Assembly (NCBI GenBank): GCA_963974715.1
Contig: CAXBDK010000015.1
Span: 1-64,000 of the forward strand
Direction: 5' to 3'
DNA length: 64,000 bases
From: Sediminicola sp963974715
GTDB taxonomy: Bacteria > Bacteroidota > Bacteroidia > Flavobacteriales > Flavobacteriaceae
The notes beneath the pieces were generated by a model. That model was not told the DNA's origin. It ran no database searches and worked only from the letters and a program-made list of their open reading frames with translations. Shown piece after piece: positions 62,385 through 64,000 of the stretch. The position numbers and the translations under genes are program-made. Position 1 is the stretch's first letter. Every line of letters starts with the position of its first letter.

Positions 62385-63920
62385 ATGCTCACAAAAATTT
62401 ATGGCAGTGCCGTATTTGGGGTCGATGCCTCTACCATCACGGTGGAAGTAAATATTGATAGGGGTATTGGCTACCACTTGGTAGGTCTTCCCGACAATGC
62501 CATCAAAGAGAGCAACTTTAGGATCGCTGCGGCCTTAAAGAACAATGGTTTTATGATTCCGGGCAAGAAGATCACCATTAATATGGCCCCTGCCGACATG
62601 CGGAAGGAGGGATCTGCATATGACCTTACCTTGGCCCTCGGCATCCTTACCGCCTCCGATCAGATCAAATCCAACGGTATCACCGATTATATCATAATGG
62701 GAGAGCTGTCCTTGGATGGGAGCGTACAACCGATCAAAGGGGCCTTGCCCATAGCCATTAAGGCCCAGGAAGAAGGGTTTAAGGGATTTATCCTTCCCAA
62801 GGAAAATGCCAGGGAGGCGGCCATAGTCGACAATTTGGAAGTCTATGGGGTCGGCAATATAAAAGAGGTCATCGATTTTTTCCATAAAGGGGAGCCATTG
62901 GAACGCATGGAAATCGACATAGAGAAGGAATTTTACAAGAGCCTGGATTTCCCGGAATTCGATTTTTCGGAGGTCAGGGGGCAAGAAAGTATAAAACGAT
63001 GCATGGAGATCGCTGCGGCCGGCGGGCATAACATCATTTTGATCGGCCCCCCAGGGGCGGGAAAGACCATGTTGGCCAAACGGTTGCCCTCCATTCTTCC
63101 GCCAATGACCTTACAAGAGGCTTTGGAAACGACCAAGATCCACAGTGTGGTGGGCAAGATCAAGAACATGGGGCTGATGAACCAGCGTCCCTTTCGGAGT
63201 CCACACCATACCATTAGTGATGTCGCCCTGGTCGGCGGGGGCGCCTATCCCCAGCCCGGGGAAATCTCCCTTTCGCACAATGGGGTCCTATTTTTGGACG
63301 AACTGCCCGAGTTCAAACGGGGCGTATTGGAAGTGATGCGGCAACCCTTGGAGGATCGGGAGGTAACCATCTCAAGGGCCCGATTTACGGTGACCTATCC
63401 CAGTAGTTTTATGTTGGTCGCCAGTATGAACCCCAGTCCCAGTGGTTATTTTAACGATCCCGATGCTCCCGTTACCTCTTCCCCTGCGGAAAGGCAGCGT
63501 TATCTGGGGAAAATATCGGGTCCCTTGTTGGATCGGATCGATATCCATATAGAGGTAACACCCGTGCCCTTTGAAAAATTGTCGGAAGACCGGAAAGGGG
63601 AGAGCAGCCTGCAGATACGGCAGCGGGTCACCCAAGCGCGGGAACTGCAGACACGGCGGTTTTTGGAAATACCAAGCGTGCACTACAATGCGCAGATGAA
63701 CACCAAACACATCCGAAATTTCTGCAAGCTGGACAGCGCTTCCCTGGAACTGCTCAAAAATGCGATGGAACGGCTGAACCTCTCGGCCAGGGCCTACGAT
63801 AGGATCTTAAAGGTGGCCCGCACCATTGCCGATCTTGAAAAGCTGGCCGACATCAATGGCAGCCATATTGCCGAAGCCATTCAGTACCGAAGTCTGGATC
63901 GGGAAGGTTGGTTGGGGTAA
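62385..63920 (+). CDS. yifB: YifB family Mg-chelatase-like AAA ATPase (ComM-like)
   Basis: 511 residues: N-terminal Lon-like domain (GLPDNAIKESNFRIAAAL; APADMRKEGSAYDLTLALGI), AAA core with Walker A IGPPGAGKTML, Walker B GVLFLDELPEF, and a C-terminal Mg-chelatase helical domain (LNLSARAYDRILKVARTIAD). ComM homologues drive branch migration during integration of taken-up DNA. Standard length, complete. Confidence 0.95.
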   Translation: MLTKIYGSAVFGVDASTITVEVNIDRGIGYHLVGLPDNAIKESNFRIAAALKNNGFMIPGKKITINMAPADMRKEGSAYDLTLALGILTASDQIKSNGITDYIIMGELSLDGSVQPIKGALPIAIKAQEEGFKGFILPKENAREAAIVDNLEVYGVGNIKEVIDFFHKGEPLERMEIDIEKEFYKSLDFPEFDFSEVRGQESIKRCMEIAAAGGHNIILIGPPGAGKTMLAKRLPSILPPMTLQEALETTKIHSVVGKIKNMGLMNQRPFRSPHHTISDVALVGGGAYPQPGEISLSHNGVLFLDELPEFKRGVLEVMRQPLEDREVTISRARFTVTYPSSFMLVASMNPSPSGYFNDPDAPVTSSPAERQRYLGKISGPLLDRIDIHIEVTPVPFEKLSEDRKGESSLQIRQRVTQARELQTRRFLEIPSVHYNAQMNTKHIRNFCKLDSASLELLKNAMERLNLSARAYDRILKVARTIADLEKLADINGSHIAEAIQYRSLDREGWLG

Positions 63921-63950
63921 CGATCTTCATTACCCAGATCATTTTAAGTA

Positions 63951-64000
63951 CTATATCGCCTTTAAATTGATTTTTAGCCCTTCCACAATGCCGGTGAGGT
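63951..64000 (-). CDS. Possible C-terminal end of a gene running out of the window
   Basis: The minus strand is open from the window edge to TAG 63953-63951 and reads LTGIVEGLKINLKAI. Too short to name; convergent with yifB. Confidence 0.3.
   Translation of the reverse strand, partial: LTGIVEGLKINLKAI

Noticed and set aside
1..64000. Search for insertion sequences, rRNA genes, riboswitches and CRISPR arrays
   Set aside because: No transposase, rRNA, recognised riboswitch core or repeat-spacer array was seen by reading; covariance searches were not possible.

Overview
The window looks like the chromosome of a marine-type Flavobacteriaceae bacterium (Bacteroidota). Evidence is the TraE-to-TraN and BfmA/MobB conjugation genes typical of Bacteroidota, an RteC-type regulator, TAnnTTTG promoter elements, DUF6952, and YifB, FtsK, DsbD and RibB homologues of flavobacterial type. 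The exact genus cannot be fixed from sequence alone.

Bases 1 to about 31862 are the right-hand part of an integrative and conjugative element (ICE), visibly more AT-rich than what follows. Its left end lies outside the window. Its integrase sits 239 bp from the 3' end of a tRNA-Ser(UGA) gene, the likely attachment site. Left to right the element carries: the end of a Zn/Cd P-type ATPase; two tiny one-helix membrane proteins; a DUF4238 gene; a structured non-coding stretch; ssb and small ICE genes; a candidate oriT; the mobilization genes (BfmA/BtgA-like, MobB relaxase, coupling ATPase); a cargo block with a TrlF-type PHP/SMC-like ATPase, a possible nuclease and a Schlafen/AlbA_2 ATP-binding regulator; the transfer operon traE to traN on the minus strand; a divergent amidase; an arsenic operon; a replication module (DnaC-like ATPase, DnaD-like protein, HTH protein); RteC; a membrane-bound LuxR-type regulator; an asparaginase-like protein; and the integrase.

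The arsenic operon is the most unusual part. Between arsR and the ACR3 pump it holds a secreted arsenate-reductase/tyrosine-phosphatase homologue that has lost its catalytic Cys and Arg, a DUF6428 protein, a metallophosphoesterase and a glycine-cleavage H protein with its lipoyl lysine intact.

Bases 31947 to 64000 are ordinary, more GC-rich chromosome: nitroreductase, DegT aminotransferase, ribB, lptG-lolA-ftsK, dgkA-tpx, a thioredoxin/peroxiredoxin cluster, an Lrp / PLP-lyase / NhaC group, lpdA, an S41 peptidase, a decayed B12-binding radical SAM gene, an acyltransferase, an FMN reductase, a pabB-like gene, tilS, dsbD, a penicillin acylase and yifB. Several genes here are broken: the radical SAM gene, a small secreted protein after lpdA, and a peptidase C-terminal remnant.
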